Part shown: one piece after another, positions 1 through 6,749 of the stretch
Layout of the letters: the number at the start of each line of letters is the position of its first letter
Position numbering within the stretch: position 1 is the stretch's first letter
Source: Novosphingobium mathurense
GTDB taxonomy: Bacteria; Pseudomonadota; Alphaproteobacteria; Sphingomonadales; Sphingomonadaceae
Assembly (NCBI RefSeq): GCF_900168325.1
Contig: NZ_FVZE01000006.1
Location: 1-64,000 of the forward strand
DNA: 64,000 nucleotides
Direction of reading: 5' to 3'
The notes under the pieces: model-generated
Seen by the model: only the letters and a program-made list of their open reading frames with translations
The model's database searches: none
Told to the model about the DNA's origin: nothing
Program-made: the position numbers and the translations under genes

Positions 1-2
1 AC

Positions 3-38
3 GACCTGCTGCCATTCAACTTCGAAAGACACGACTGA
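3..38 (+). CDS. C-terminal tail of a gene cut by the left edge, possibly a transposase
   Basis: Frame 3 is open from the window edge and ends at TGA 36-38 with the peptide DLLPFNFERHD. IS66-family transposases often end with a similar DDLLPWN-type tail, so this may be the end of such a transposase. Eleven residues are too few for a firm call. It converges on the gene at 77-1138. Confidence 0.3.
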   Translation, partial: DLLPFNFERHD

Positions 39-76
39 CCCGCCGACGTCGTTGCGGTGGCCTGTCTCGTCCAGCG

Positions 77-1138
77 TCAACTATGATGGCCGCACTGCCT
101 CCGGAAGCAACGTGCTACGAAATGCGCGCTTACTTCCATTTTGCCTTCGGCGGCTTCTCGGATCCGCTGCGCGCCCCAGCACAAGTTCGAATCGTCCCAC
201 TTTATGTCCTGGCGGACCCGGACTGCGGCGTTGTAAAAACCTTCGCGTCGACGATGATATATCCATTCTCCAGGTGTCGGGTAATCGACACGAGGGACGC
301 CGCGAAAGGCAGGGTCCCTGTCGGAGGCGAAGATTGCAGCATGATCGCCGTATTGCAGATCAATTCCGGCCGCTACGATAGGCGGGCTGGACTTTAGCAT
401 ATCGTAGAGTTGCCGTTCGCGAATCGTCAGACAAGCATACTCTTCGCCCGTCGAAGTGAATTCGCTTGGGAAACTCGAAGCCTTGAAAACATGAGTACGT
501 GATCCCCCCGAAAAATGTGAGTTGGAGGAGAGGATTGCACTTTGAGCCATAACGCCAATGGAGGTGAGATCGTCACGTAAGCCAATCTGCTCGTAGTCGT
601 AGACCATCAGCAGATGATTCTGGCCGAAAGATAGACCGGCAAGCTCTGCAGCTTGCGTGAGGTTCCAACCTCGAGATCGACGAAATCGAAAGATTAGCCC
701 TCTATTCAGCGCAGCGAGCTGCTGTACTTGGGCTCTTAATAGATTGGGGTCGTCAGCCCATTGCACTACCGGGATGCGACGCTCGTCACTTCGAATGAAC
801 TGACACCAAGCCTGGTATCCATTCGCGGGGTCGTGAAGTGCAGTGACTTCTGAGCGACCCAATGCGGCCCAGTCAGCACGATCCTGCCTTTTGTAAATCT
901 TGTCAGACGGTGGGGCCGGCAGGGCGAGGTCCATTCCTATCTGGCGCTCTCCATAGGCCTGCGCCATATGATCGGTCGACCTTTGAATCGGACTGCCTTC
1001 CCCTTTTTTTGGATGGGGCCACGCTTGGACGCGAACGATTGGGAAGATCGAGTCCTTTATCGGCTCCGCCAGCCTGCTAAGCGCTTCGGCCTCGCTTTGT
1101 CGAATAGTCAGGCTCGGAAAATATTTTGCAGTAAACAA
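77..1138 (-). CDS. Beta-family protein (accessory, function unknown)
   Basis: The 353-residue product resembles the 'beta protein' family (Pfam Beta_protein, from memory), with an N-terminal pattern of Tyr-x-Pro followed by Glu-x-x-Ala-Leu (KYFPSL, then SEAEALSRL). Members occur in phage-related and accessory loci, and their biochemical role is not established. The start is a TTG with a GGAGAG ribosome-binding sequence about 10 bases upstream; no upstream ATG is available. It is the last gene of a minus-strand run and follows the ImmA/IrrE-like protease by 28 bases, so the two are probably co-transcribed. There is no signal peptide or membrane segment. The family call is moderately sure, the function open. 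Confidence 0.65.
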   Translation of the reverse strand: MFTAKYFPSLTIRQSEAEALSRLAEPIKDSIFPIVRVQAWPHPKKGEGSPIQRSTDHMAQAYGERQIGMDLALPAPPSDKIYKRQDRADWAALGRSEVTALHDPANGYQAWCQFIRSDERRIPVVQWADDPNLLRAQVQQLAALNRGLIFRFRRSRGWNLTQAAELAGLSFGQNHLLMVYDYEQIGLRDDLTSIGVMAQSAILSSNSHFSGGSRTHVFKASSFPSEFTSTGEEYACLTIRERQLYDMLKSSPPIVAAGIDLQYGDHAAIFASDRDPAFRGVPRVDYPTPGEWIYHRRREGFYNAAVRVRQDIKWDDSNLCWGAQRIREAAEGKMEVSAHFVARCFRRQCGHHS

Positions 1139-1166
1139 AAGGCACTCTCTCCAAGGTATTGCGGTC

Positions 1167-1655
1167 TTAGGTGAGCACGCCCAAGCGAATATTCATGGCC
1201 GCTGGAGAAACCTGCAACGCTTCTGCAAGTTTATTAACATCCCTTTCGCCGTCGCGCATAAGCTGGGTAATCAGATGCCACGGCATTAAGATTTCGGCTG
1301 CCAAGGCATTCGCCTCAAATTCTCGCCTTTCGGAGAGACCGCTCCGATAAAATGTATCATCGACCAATTCATTGCCAATGACATCCCTGTGGAGAACGTA
1401 ATGCGCGATTTCATGGGCAATAGTAAAACGCTGTCGATTACGGTGCTCGTGCCGATTGACTTTGATAGTCCAAGTCTGGCGATCATCCTTATCCAAGACA
1501 AGCATTCCCGACACAGCAAGCGGCAGATCACTGATAACCACCTTGACGCCGAGATCATTTGCGATGGCCCCTAGTTTAACCGGTGCTTCCACTTGATGAC
1601 GAGCGATCGCTTCGGCTGCATAGGGGGGCAGTTGGGGAATGCTCAGTCGCGCCAT
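1167..1655 (-). CDS. ImmA/IrrE-family metallo-endopeptidase
   Basis: This 162-residue zinc protease carries HEIAHYVLH (HExxH at residues 81-85). A downstream helix with EFEANALAAEILMP supplies the third zinc ligand, Glu112 or Glu114. The family includes ImmA, which cleaves the ICEBs1 repressor, and IrrE of Deinococcus; members usually cleave an HTH repressor or antitoxin. This copy has no HTH domain of its own, and no XRE gene is adjacent, the nearest being at 3679-4224. It overlaps the upstream membrane-protein gene by 13 bases, suggesting translational coupling, and precedes the beta-family gene. The fold and catalytic motif are clear; the substrate is unknown. Confidence 0.85.
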   Translation of the reverse strand: MARLSIPQLPPYAAEAIARHQVEAPVKLGAIANDLGVKVVISDLPLAVSGMLVLDKDDRQTWTIKVNRHEHRNRQRFTIAHEIAHYVLHRDVIGNELVDDTFYRSGLSERREFEANALAAEILMPWHLITQLMRDGERDVNKLAEALQVSPAAMNIRLGVLT

Positions 1656-2071
1656 TCTTCATCTCGCACTTGATGTTCCGGGGCTGCGTCGGATTTCACG
1701 ATCGACGCGCCCAAGGCATCTTGCACCGCATCCCGGGCGCGGGTTTCCATTGCTGCAGTGATGGCGGCGTCCACTCGCTGGGTAAAATTCTCCGATTTGA
1801 AATAGCTGTCGCTTCCACTCTTCGAGGTCTCAACTGAAATCTGTTCTGCTATGCTGCGAAGGGTCTGGAAGCCCCAGATAGCTGCGACGGCGACGATGAA
1901 TCCAATAAAGGTCACTATTAGTGAAACGACGGTGAGGAGAATCGCGATCAGGTCCTTGTATTCCCAATCGCCAGGCCGAATGATCGACGCACCCTGAAGG
2001 TCGAGCAGCAATAGCAGCAGTCCAAACATGAGGACATTTGCCGCCAAAACAGTTCGCTTTAACCACCGCAT
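1643..2071 (-). CDS. Small two-helix membrane protein of accessory cassette
   Basis: The 142-residue product has two hydrophobic segments, at about residues 8-24 and 42-68, and then a polar alpha-helical tail with acidic and basic residues. It is predicted to sit in the inner membrane with a cytoplasmic C-terminal half. I do not recognise a family. It overlaps the ImmA/IrrE-like gene by 13 bases and is probably made with it. A membrane partner next to a protease is a layout seen in toxin-antitoxin and defence cassettes, but here that is inference only. Confidence 0.6.
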   Translation of the reverse strand: MRWLKRTVLAANVLMFGLLLLLLDLQGASIIRPGDWEYKDLIAILLTVVSLIVTFIGFIVAVAAIWGFQTLRSIAEQISVETSKSGSDSYFKSENFTQRVDAAITAAMETRARDAVQDALGASIVKSDAAPEHQVRDEEWRD

Positions 2072-2116
2072 ATCTCTCGATAAGATACGACAGCGGCTTT
2101 GTCGATATGTTGGCGT

Positions 2117-2326
2117 TTATCCATTTCGGGTCAGGCTGCCAACGTATCCGTCCAATTCCCGCAGGGCACCATCGAGACTTTGCGATGACAATCGCTCGGA
2201 TAGGAGCGCCGACGTATCGGCTTGTTGCTCCGGTTCTTGAGCAAGCTTCTCGCTCCAAGGCGTGATCTGGTCGATAATGGTCAGGATTTCTGCGAGCGCT
2301 ATCCTAATGCGCGCTTTGCCCGGCAC
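2117..2326 (-). CDS. Small hypothetical protein (uncertain ORF)
   Basis: This 69-residue frame starts with GTG and has no convincing ribosome-binding site. It fills the 291-base gap between two membrane-protein genes on the same strand. The product would be a soluble helical protein with heptad-like leucine and isoleucine spacing. It could be real because it keeps the cassette contiguous, but the region may instead be untranslated leader. No family is recognised. Confidence 0.3.
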   Translation of the reverse strand: MPGKARIRIALAEILTIIDQITPWSEKLAQEPEQQADTSALLSERLSSQSLDGALRELDGYVGSLTRNG

Positions 2327-2362
2327 GCCGTTTTGATGGGGGCAAACCGAAATCGGTCTTAT

Positions 2363-2650
2363 CTATACGTATTTGTCTGCTGCCTGGGCGATCAGTGCAA
2401 ATGCCGCGAATGCTGCGCCCCATTTGCTCCATCGTGATTGATGACGCAGAGTCGCAATCAGATCATAGCGATGGTTATCGTCAAGAATTTGGATCCCCCC
2501 AAGGTCTGGTTCGACACCTTTACGGAGGGCTCGCTTTGTACGTCGCTTCAGTTCTGTTTCGCGAGACACACTCAGAGCTGAGTAGAACCAAAGTACTGCC
2601 GAAATGACGCCAAAGATCGCAGACAAATCCGAAAGATTGATGTTGCTCAT
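2363..2650 (-). CDS. Small membrane protein, first gene of accessory cassette
   Basis: The 95-residue product starts at ATG 2650, preceded by a good AAGGGA ribosome-binding sequence; a longer frame to 2719 lacks one. There is one hydrophobic helix near the N terminus (about residues 9-27), a basic cytoplasmic loop, and a second helix near the C terminus (about 76-92). No family is recognised. It leads a five-gene minus-strand run ending at 77, so the cassette promoter should lie between 2651 and about 2890. Confidence 0.6.
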   Translation of the reverse strand: MSNINLSDLSAIFGVISAVLWFYSALSVSRETELKRRTKRALRKGVEPDLGGIQILDDNHRYDLIATLRHQSRWSKWGAAFAAFALIAQAADKYV

Positions 2651-2894
2651 GTGTCCCTTGTAACAGCCTCTGTTATTCTCATCGTGGACATCGCACCTTG
2701 CGAGTGACGAACCGACCAAACCGGGCTTCCGTCACATACGTGACGCATGCGAGTGTTCCCAGAATTTACCACTCTTGCGAACGGCCGGTTGTCCGGCCGC
2801 GGGCCCTCCGGTCTTGCCTTAAATCGAGTTCCAACTCTTTGGCTTCACCGAGGGCCCACAAACCTATGCGTCTGTCGTAGACGCAAGCACGACA

Positions 2895-3374
2895 TTAATT
2901 GATGCGGCAATCGTCCAGCATGGCGGTGCCGACGGTTTCACTTACGCTCTGGCAAGTAAGCGATACCTGCTGACCCTTGGAGAGCGAAGCGGCCTTGGCC
3001 TGGCTTTCCTGATCAAGCTTGGCCTGGGGGCCCATGAACTGGTTCGTGCCTTCCAGAACAAGGAAGGGCTTGTCCGCGAAGTCCAGCTGGATGTTGGCGA
3101 TGGTCGCGCTCACGTTCAGGACCCTTTTGCCGTACTTCAGCTGCGCAGCGGCTTCGTTGGCCTCGTACGCCTCGGCAAGTTCTTTCGCAGTGACCTCAAG
3201 TGCCGGCGTGTCCGCCGCAGCAACGTTGTCGGCTGATGCGGTCGAGGATCCTGACTTGTCATCCGGGCTCAGGATAGCGCCAAGAATTCCGAGGCCGACA
3301 ATGGCGCCTACCACGATGAGGCAGCCTTTGCCCAAGCCCTTACCTTTCCCCTTTGCGGGGGTGCCTTCACTCAT
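2895..3374 (-). CDS. Membrane-anchored OB-fold protein (tRNA_anti-like)
   Basis: The product is 159 residues. A Lys/Gly-rich N terminus is followed by one transmembrane segment (about 19-36), a linker, and a C-terminal domain of about 100 residues. That domain has the pattern of tRNA_anti-like OB-fold proteins: a LAEAYEANEAAAQLKYGKR helix, then beta strands, ending with two cysteines (SLTCQSVS and LDDCRIN). Such domains are usually in the periplasm and have no assigned enzymatic role. The gene is alone, 244 bases upstream of the accessory cassette and in the same direction, so it may be cargo of the island. Confidence 0.72.
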   Translation of the reverse strand: MSEGTPAKGKGKGLGKGCLIVVGAIVGLGILGAILSPDDKSGSSTASADNVAAADTPALEVTAKELAEAYEANEAAAQLKYGKRVLNVSATIANIQLDFADKPFLVLEGTNQFMGPQAKLDQESQAKAASLSKGQQVSLTCQSVSETVGTAMLDDCRIN

Positions 3375-3678
3375 TCAATTTCCCCTGTGCGAAATTTCCG
3401 AGTGGTCGCTATGTGCGGTATAAACGGCTGTCCACATTGATTTTTCTGTGCGGCGCTGGATGCCGCTGTTGTGCGTTCAATGTGACAAGGTTTTAATCCG
3501 AACCAGGTCTCCCAAGGCCCTTTTGCCGGGGAAACCAAAATCATTTCACTTGCCCCTTTCCTACACGATCCGCTTCAGGCAGATGAGAACAAACAAGGAA
3601 CAAAGAGGAAGTGAGTTGTGGGTCGCGATGTCATCCGTCTGACGCCTGGGTGCGAGTTTGGTTGCTTGCAGTGCCGAG
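3375..3678. other. Gene-free spacer between OB-fold gene and repressor gene
   Basis: I find no convincing gene here. The spacer holds an alphaproteobacterial LexA-box-like sequence (3587-3601) followed by a strong Shine-Dalgarno-like AAAGAGGAAG (3604-3613). The frames after it are short: one is an 8-10 codon peptide, another about 34 codons, antisense to the repressor gene. It may be a promoter remnant whose gene has been lost. Confidence 0.5.
3587..3601. promoter_or_regulatory. Candidate LexA box (GAAC-N7-GAAC)
   Basis: GAAC at 3587-3590 and GAAC at 3598-3601 are separated by seven bases. This direct repeat is the complement of the GTTC-N7-GTTC box bound by LexA in alphaproteobacteria. It lies just upstream of an AGAGGAAG sequence but not of a recognisable gene. 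Chance occurrence is possible. Confidence 0.35.
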
Positions 3679-4224
3679 TCAGGTGCGCGACCCTTGTTCG
3701 GCTTCGGGATGAGCTTTGGCGAGAACTTGAGGATCTGCTTCGCCAGCAATCGATACAGCCGCGACTGGATCGAGCAGAACAGGTCCGATCGCTGCGAGCC
3801 CAGATGGAAGCCGTCGAGCTAGAATTTCAGCGACTTCGTCCTTTGACGCCCCATCTGGAACCATCACCAGCAGACTGCGGAACATATCGCGCAGGGCAGC
3901 TTCACTAGGCAGAATAACTGGCAAAGTGACGCAAAATTGAGTTGGTTTTTGAGCTTCGATCTCTCGGGCTTCTGGTTCAACTTCGCCGTCCGTCAAGCCG
4001 GCCAGCTTCATGACCTCCGCAGGATCAACCTTATAATCGGACAGAACCGCAGCAACTCTGCGAGTGAAGTCCATGGGTAGAAACGGCTTTTTGTACCCGC
4101 CTTCGCTTTCGTAACGAGCGTAAGTCCCTAGGGGCATATCCAAAAGTTCCGCCATCCTCCGCACTGTGATGCGGGGGGCTGCTGACTTTCTTAACTCTCT
4201 CAGTTTGATCGTGACACTCGACAT
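3679..4224 (-). CDS. XRE-type phage repressor-like regulator
   Basis: The 181-residue product has an N-terminal helix-turn-helix (about residues 5-62). Its recognition region MAELLDMPLGTYARYES is typical of XRE/CI repressors that bind operators as dimers. The C-terminal half is not a recognisable LexA-type peptidase: the Ser-Lys arrangement is not evident. I chose ATG 4224 because the HTH begins right there and the upstream extension is low quality. The gene diverges from the Cro-like gene at 4308 across an 83-base gap with two dyad operators, the classic lysogeny-switch layout. It could be the target of the ImmA/IrrE-like protease at 1167-1655, but nothing in the sequence proves it. Confidence 0.75.
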   Translation of the reverse strand: MSSVTIKLRELRKSAAPRITVRRMAELLDMPLGTYARYESEGGYKKPFLPMDFTRRVAAVLSDYKVDPAEVMKLAGLTDGEVEPEAREIEAQKPTQFCVTLPVILPSEAALRDMFRSLLVMVPDGASKDEVAEILARRLPSGLAAIGPVLLDPVAAVSIAGEADPQVLAKAHPEAEQGSRT

Positions 4225-4232
4225 GCGCGCAT

Positions 4233-4299
4233 TGTCCGAATTTCCCGAACACCGTCTCAATCTATTTTTGAGTTGATTATTGTTCCGAAAAGTGGAACA
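4233..4299. promoter_or_regulatory. Paired 19-bp operators of the repressor/Cro switch
   Basis: Two 19-bp imperfect palindromes lie in the divergent intergenic region. The first is 4233-4251 (TGTCCG ... CGAACA) and the second 4281-4299 (TGTTCC ... GGAACA, six-base perfect arms plus outer T/A). They share the half-site TGTtCc and identical length, and their centres are 48 bp apart. They probably bind the repressor at 3679-4224 and/or the Cro-like protein. Confidence 0.5.
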
Positions 4300-4307
4300 A
4301 GACCGAC

Positions 4308-4604
4308 ATGAATCTGAGTGAATCACTGTTCGAGTTGTTCGATGGAATCCGGCCCATGGCGCGAGCGTTGGGTGAAAGCCCGGCAACCGTTCACGGTTGG
4401 AAGCGTGAAGGGCGCATCCCGGCGTCGAAGCAGCCGCTGGTGCTGGAGGTCGGCCGTAAACTCGGCTTGCCTGTCACTGCAGAGCATGTCGTTTTCCCCC
4501 TTGGCCGCCCGGATCTCTCCGCTCCAGTTCTTGTAGCTTCCGAACGGCTCGCCGTCGTTTGCAATCGGCAGGCTGGATTGCAACGAAAGGGACGGCGTCG
4601 ATGA
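4308..4604 (+). CDS. Cro/YdaS-like HTH regulator
   Basis: The 98-residue product has an N-terminal Cro-like helix-turn-helix (about residues 12-50) with the recognition sequence MARALGESPATVHGWKREG. This type is found in phage Cro/YdaS antirepressors and 'carph-isopro' domain proteins. The tail is unstructured and basic. The gene diverges from the repressor and shares an ATGA overlap with the next gene, so it opens the rightward early operon. It probably represses the CI-like gene and its own promoter. Confidence 0.7.
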   Translation: MNLSESLFELFDGIRPMARALGESPATVHGWKREGRIPASKQPLVLEVGRKLGLPVTAEHVVFPLGRPDLSAPVLVASERLAVVCNRQAGLQRKGRRR

Positions 4605-5092
4605 CCAAGGTCCGCGATCCCCTCACGTTCGCAGCGGCCATCAAGGGTGTGCTGGAGTATATCGGGAAAAGGGAGGCGTCACGCGTCACGAGGCGCGCCG
4701 GGCGCACGCTCGATCACTGGAGTGACAGCACGAACAAGGGGCTGCCCGCGCTCGACAAGGCTGTGGCTCTGGACCGCGCCTATCTGGCTGCTGGCGGCGG
4801 CTATGCTCCCATTCTGGAAAGCTACATTCGCCAGCTGGACGTATCGCTGGTGGAACTGATCGCCTGCCGCGCTGCCCTGGCCGATGACGTCGCCAACGTC
4901 TCGCGTGAGATCGGTGAGGCGATCAGCTTTTGCATTATGGCCGCGCAGCCCGGCGCGTCGCCCGCCGTGATCCAGCGCGCCATCGTAGAGACCGAGGAGG
5001 CTGACGCGCTGCTGCCGCGCCTGCTCGGTCGGCTGAAATCGTTCATGCCCGGCAATGGGGCCGCGCGCGAAACCATGGGGAATCATCGGTAA
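4601..5092 (+). CDS. Phage-type regulatory protein (unknown family)
   Basis: The 163-residue protein is mostly alpha-helical. Its N-terminal part (residues 1-50, with ASRVTRRAGRTLDHWSD) resembles the HTH of phage CII-like or Rha-type early regulators, but no family is firmly recognised. ATG 4601 was chosen because it overlaps the previous stop (ATGA) and follows an AAAGGGA ribosome-binding sequence. The stop overlaps the next start by one base (TAATG). It is likely a second early regulator of the element. Confidence 0.6.
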   Translation: MTKVRDPLTFAAAIKGVLEYIGKREASRVTRRAGRTLDHWSDSTNKGLPALDKAVALDRAYLAAGGGYAPILESYIRQLDVSLVELIACRAALADDVANVSREIGEAISFCIMAAQPGASPAVIQRAIVETEEADALLPRLLGRLKSFMPGNGAARETMGNHR

Positions 5093-5400
5093 TGTCAGGT
5101 CGCCCTGCGCAACTTCCACACGTCACCTGCCCGGCCTGCGGCGGGAAGGCGTTTGCCCGCTCGGTGGGCAAGAACACGCCGCTTTACCGGGAGATCTACT
5201 ACCATTGCCGCAATCCGGATGCCTGCGGGCATCAGTTCGTGGTCGGCATGGAACCGATCCGCACGACCCGGCCAAGCCGCTTTCCCCGTCCCATTGCCGT
5301 GCTGCCCCAAAGCCAGTGGCACTCCGCGGCGAATGACCGCGCTGCCAATGACGACGGGCCGCCCACCGAACCTCAGGCCGGATCGATGAACGACCGATAG
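5092..5400 (+). CDS. Ogr/Delta-like zinc-finger transcription activator
   Basis: The 102-residue product has Cys13-Pro-Ala-Cys16 and Cys39-x5-Cys45 followed by GHQF. It matches the Ogr/Delta zinc finger of P2-type phages and P4 satellites, which activates late promoters. The spacing YHCRNPDACGHQF is characteristic. The C-terminal half is a disordered Pro/Arg-rich extension not found in P2 Ogr. Its presence without late genes suggests either a satellite that reads a helper phage or a relic of a P2-like prophage. Confidence 0.72.
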   Translation: MSGRPAQLPHVTCPACGGKAFARSVGKNTPLYREIYYHCRNPDACGHQFVVGMEPIRTTRPSRFPRPIAVLPQSQWHSAANDRAANDDGPPTEPQAGSMNDR

Positions 5401-5510
5401 CCTGATCGCCGCCTGACCCACTGCCAGATCCGAAACAACAACCCGGCGCACCCCATCGCCGGGAACGCCCCCGCTTTGCCTTTTTCCACCCCCGTAACGG
5501 GAGATTGTCC

Positions 5511-5720
5511 ATGCAGAATTCCAAGCAAGCAGTTGGCCGCAGCGCTCCTGTGCCGCCAGTGCGACAGTCGTTTTCGTTCACCTGCACCTGTTGCGAACAG
5601 ACCGAGCTTCGGCCCACGCCCGAAGCGCCCGCCGACTGGTCCATCGAGTACATCGACGACAACGCCTACATCTTCTGCCCGCCCTGCGCGATCGACCTGC
5701 CCAGGGGGGATCTGCAGTGA
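5511..5720 (+). CDS. Small zinc-ribbon-like protein
   Basis: The 69-residue product has cysteines at 25, 27 and 28 (FTCTCCEQ) and a CPPC pair at 56 and 59, suggesting one zinc site. ATG 5511 is preferred over an in-frame TTG six bases upstream because GGGAG sits at the right distance. The stop overlaps the next GTG start. It is a typical small phage-operon protein of unknown function. Confidence 0.6.
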   Translation: MQNSKQAVGRSAPVPPVRQSFSFTCTCCEQTELRPTPEAPADWSIEYIDDNAYIFCPPCAIDLPRGDLQ

Positions 5721-5950
5721 GCGCGCCGCAGCACTTCCCGGTGCAAGACTGCACCGAGGTGGACCTGATGTGGGATGCCCGCAGGGGCCTCGTCTTTCTG
5801 GAACACGACTCGGAATGTGCCGCGTTGGCCGCGAAACTTGCCGCGCGAACGGCGCGCCATCGCTTCCTCTTTCCCCTCTGCCTGCTCGGCGCGGCGGTGT
5901 TCGGCGCTAGCTGCGTACTCGCCCAAGCCATGAAGTGGATCGCCCTGTGA
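5717..5950 (+). CDS. Small single-helix membrane protein
   Basis: The 77-residue product starts at GTG 5717 (GTGA overlap with the previous stop, AGGGGGGA ribosome-binding site). It has a short soluble head followed by a C-terminal transmembrane helix of about 22 residues ending in MKWIAL. It sits inside the phage-like early operon. No family is recognised. Confidence 0.5.
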   Translation: MSAPQHFPVQDCTEVDLMWDARRGLVFLEHDSECAALAAKLAARTARHRFLFPLCLLGAAVFGASCVLAQAMKWIAL

Positions 5951-5970
5951 TTTCTGCCCGTGAGGAACAG

Positions 5971-6234
5971 ATGACCATCCCGGTCCAAATCGAAGAATCG
6001 CGGCGACCGGTGGACGACCGCCTGCGGCTGCTGGTGGAGCGGATCGAGCGTCTCGAGGAAGAGAAGAAGGGCATCGGCGAGGATATCCGCGATGTCTACA
6101 ACGAGGCCAAGGCGGTCGGCTACGATGTGAAGATGATGCGTCAGATCGTGCGCCTGCGGAAGATGAAGCCGGACGATCGCCGCGAGATGGACATGATCCT
6201 CGACACCTACCGTGCCGCGCTGGGGATCGACTGA
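5971..6234 (+). CDS. gapR: GapR-family (DUF2312) AT-rich DNA-binding protein
   Basis: The 87-residue product matches GapR/DUF2312 along its whole length: a long coiled-coil helix (VERIERLEEEKKGIGEDIRD), then VYNEAKAVGYDVKMMRQIVR and a short dimerisation helix. In Caulobacter GapR binds overtwisted AT-rich DNA ahead of replication forks and aids topoisomerases. ATG 5971 follows GAGGAA; the frame extends upstream to 5935 with weaker starts. This copy lies in the mobile element and is probably a phage paralogue separate from the chromosomal gene. Whether it modulates host GapR or element replication is unknown. Confidence 0.85.
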   Translation: MTIPVQIEESRRPVDDRLRLLVERIERLEEEKKGIGEDIRDVYNEAKAVGYDVKMMRQIVRLRKMKPDDRREMDMILDTYRAALGID

Positions 6235-6236
6235 CC

Positions 6237-6431
6237 ATGCGCCGCGCACCGAAGCCTGCCGTCCACCCGATGGACTGCCGTTGCCGCACTTGCGTGCCCG
6301 TACAGCGTGCAGCTCGGGCCGCCCCGGCGATCCGGGCTGCTACCCGCGCGCTGGTGCTGGTGGCGGCGCTGATCGCCGTTCCGTTCATCGTCGCCCACGC
6401 TCTGGCCTGCGCCAGGGCAGGGCGGGGATGA
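6237..6431 (+). CDS. Small membrane protein with Cys-rich N terminus
   Basis: The 64-residue product begins two bases after the gapR stop. A basic, cysteine-containing head (HPMDCRCRTC) precedes one transmembrane helix (about residues 38-58). No family is recognised; it belongs to the tightly packed phage-like operon. Confidence 0.5.
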   Translation: MRRAPKPAVHPMDCRCRTCVPVQRAARAAPAIRAATRALVLVAALIAVPFIVAHALACARAGRG

Positions 6432-6536
6432 TCCCCATTCCGTCAGCCGCCCGAACAAATGCAGGGCGGTGACTTACCGAAGGCGCAGCGCCCATCGTGC
6501 AGGGGCCATCGTCTTCCGAAGAGGAGCCCCGCGAAG

Positions 6537-6749
6537 ATGACCCGCAGTGCACCATCCAGAAGCCGGTCCCTGATCCGGGAATCGGACCTGCGCCGATTCG
6601 CCCGCATATCGAGCGAGGAAGGGGTGACGATCCGCAGTCGCCTCGATCCCGATGGCGGGGTCACCATTACGATCAACCCTGCTGCAGCGGCCCCGGCCAT
6701 CGCGTCCGACAGTCTGGACGCGCGCCTCGATGCGTTCGGGGCATCATGA
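6537..6749 (+). CDS. Small hypothetical protein upstream of integrase
   Basis: The 70-residue product starts at ATG 6537 with a GAGGAG ribosome-binding site 10 bases upstream, and ends in an ATGA overlap with the integrase gene. It has a basic helix (SLIRESDLRRFARI) and a beta-like segment (GVTIRSRLDPDGGVTITI). Such basic small proteins preceding an integrase are sometimes recombination directionality factors; here that is a guess. Confidence 0.5.
   Translation: MTRSAPSRSRSLIRESDLRRFARISSEEGVTIRSRLDPDGGVTITINPAAAAPAIASDSLDARLDAFGAS

Noticed and set aside
3618..3908. 96-codon plus-strand frame after the LexA-like box
   Set aside because: Most of it is antisense to the repressor gene with shadow composition, and its ATG is poorly placed relative to the AGAGGAAG sequence.
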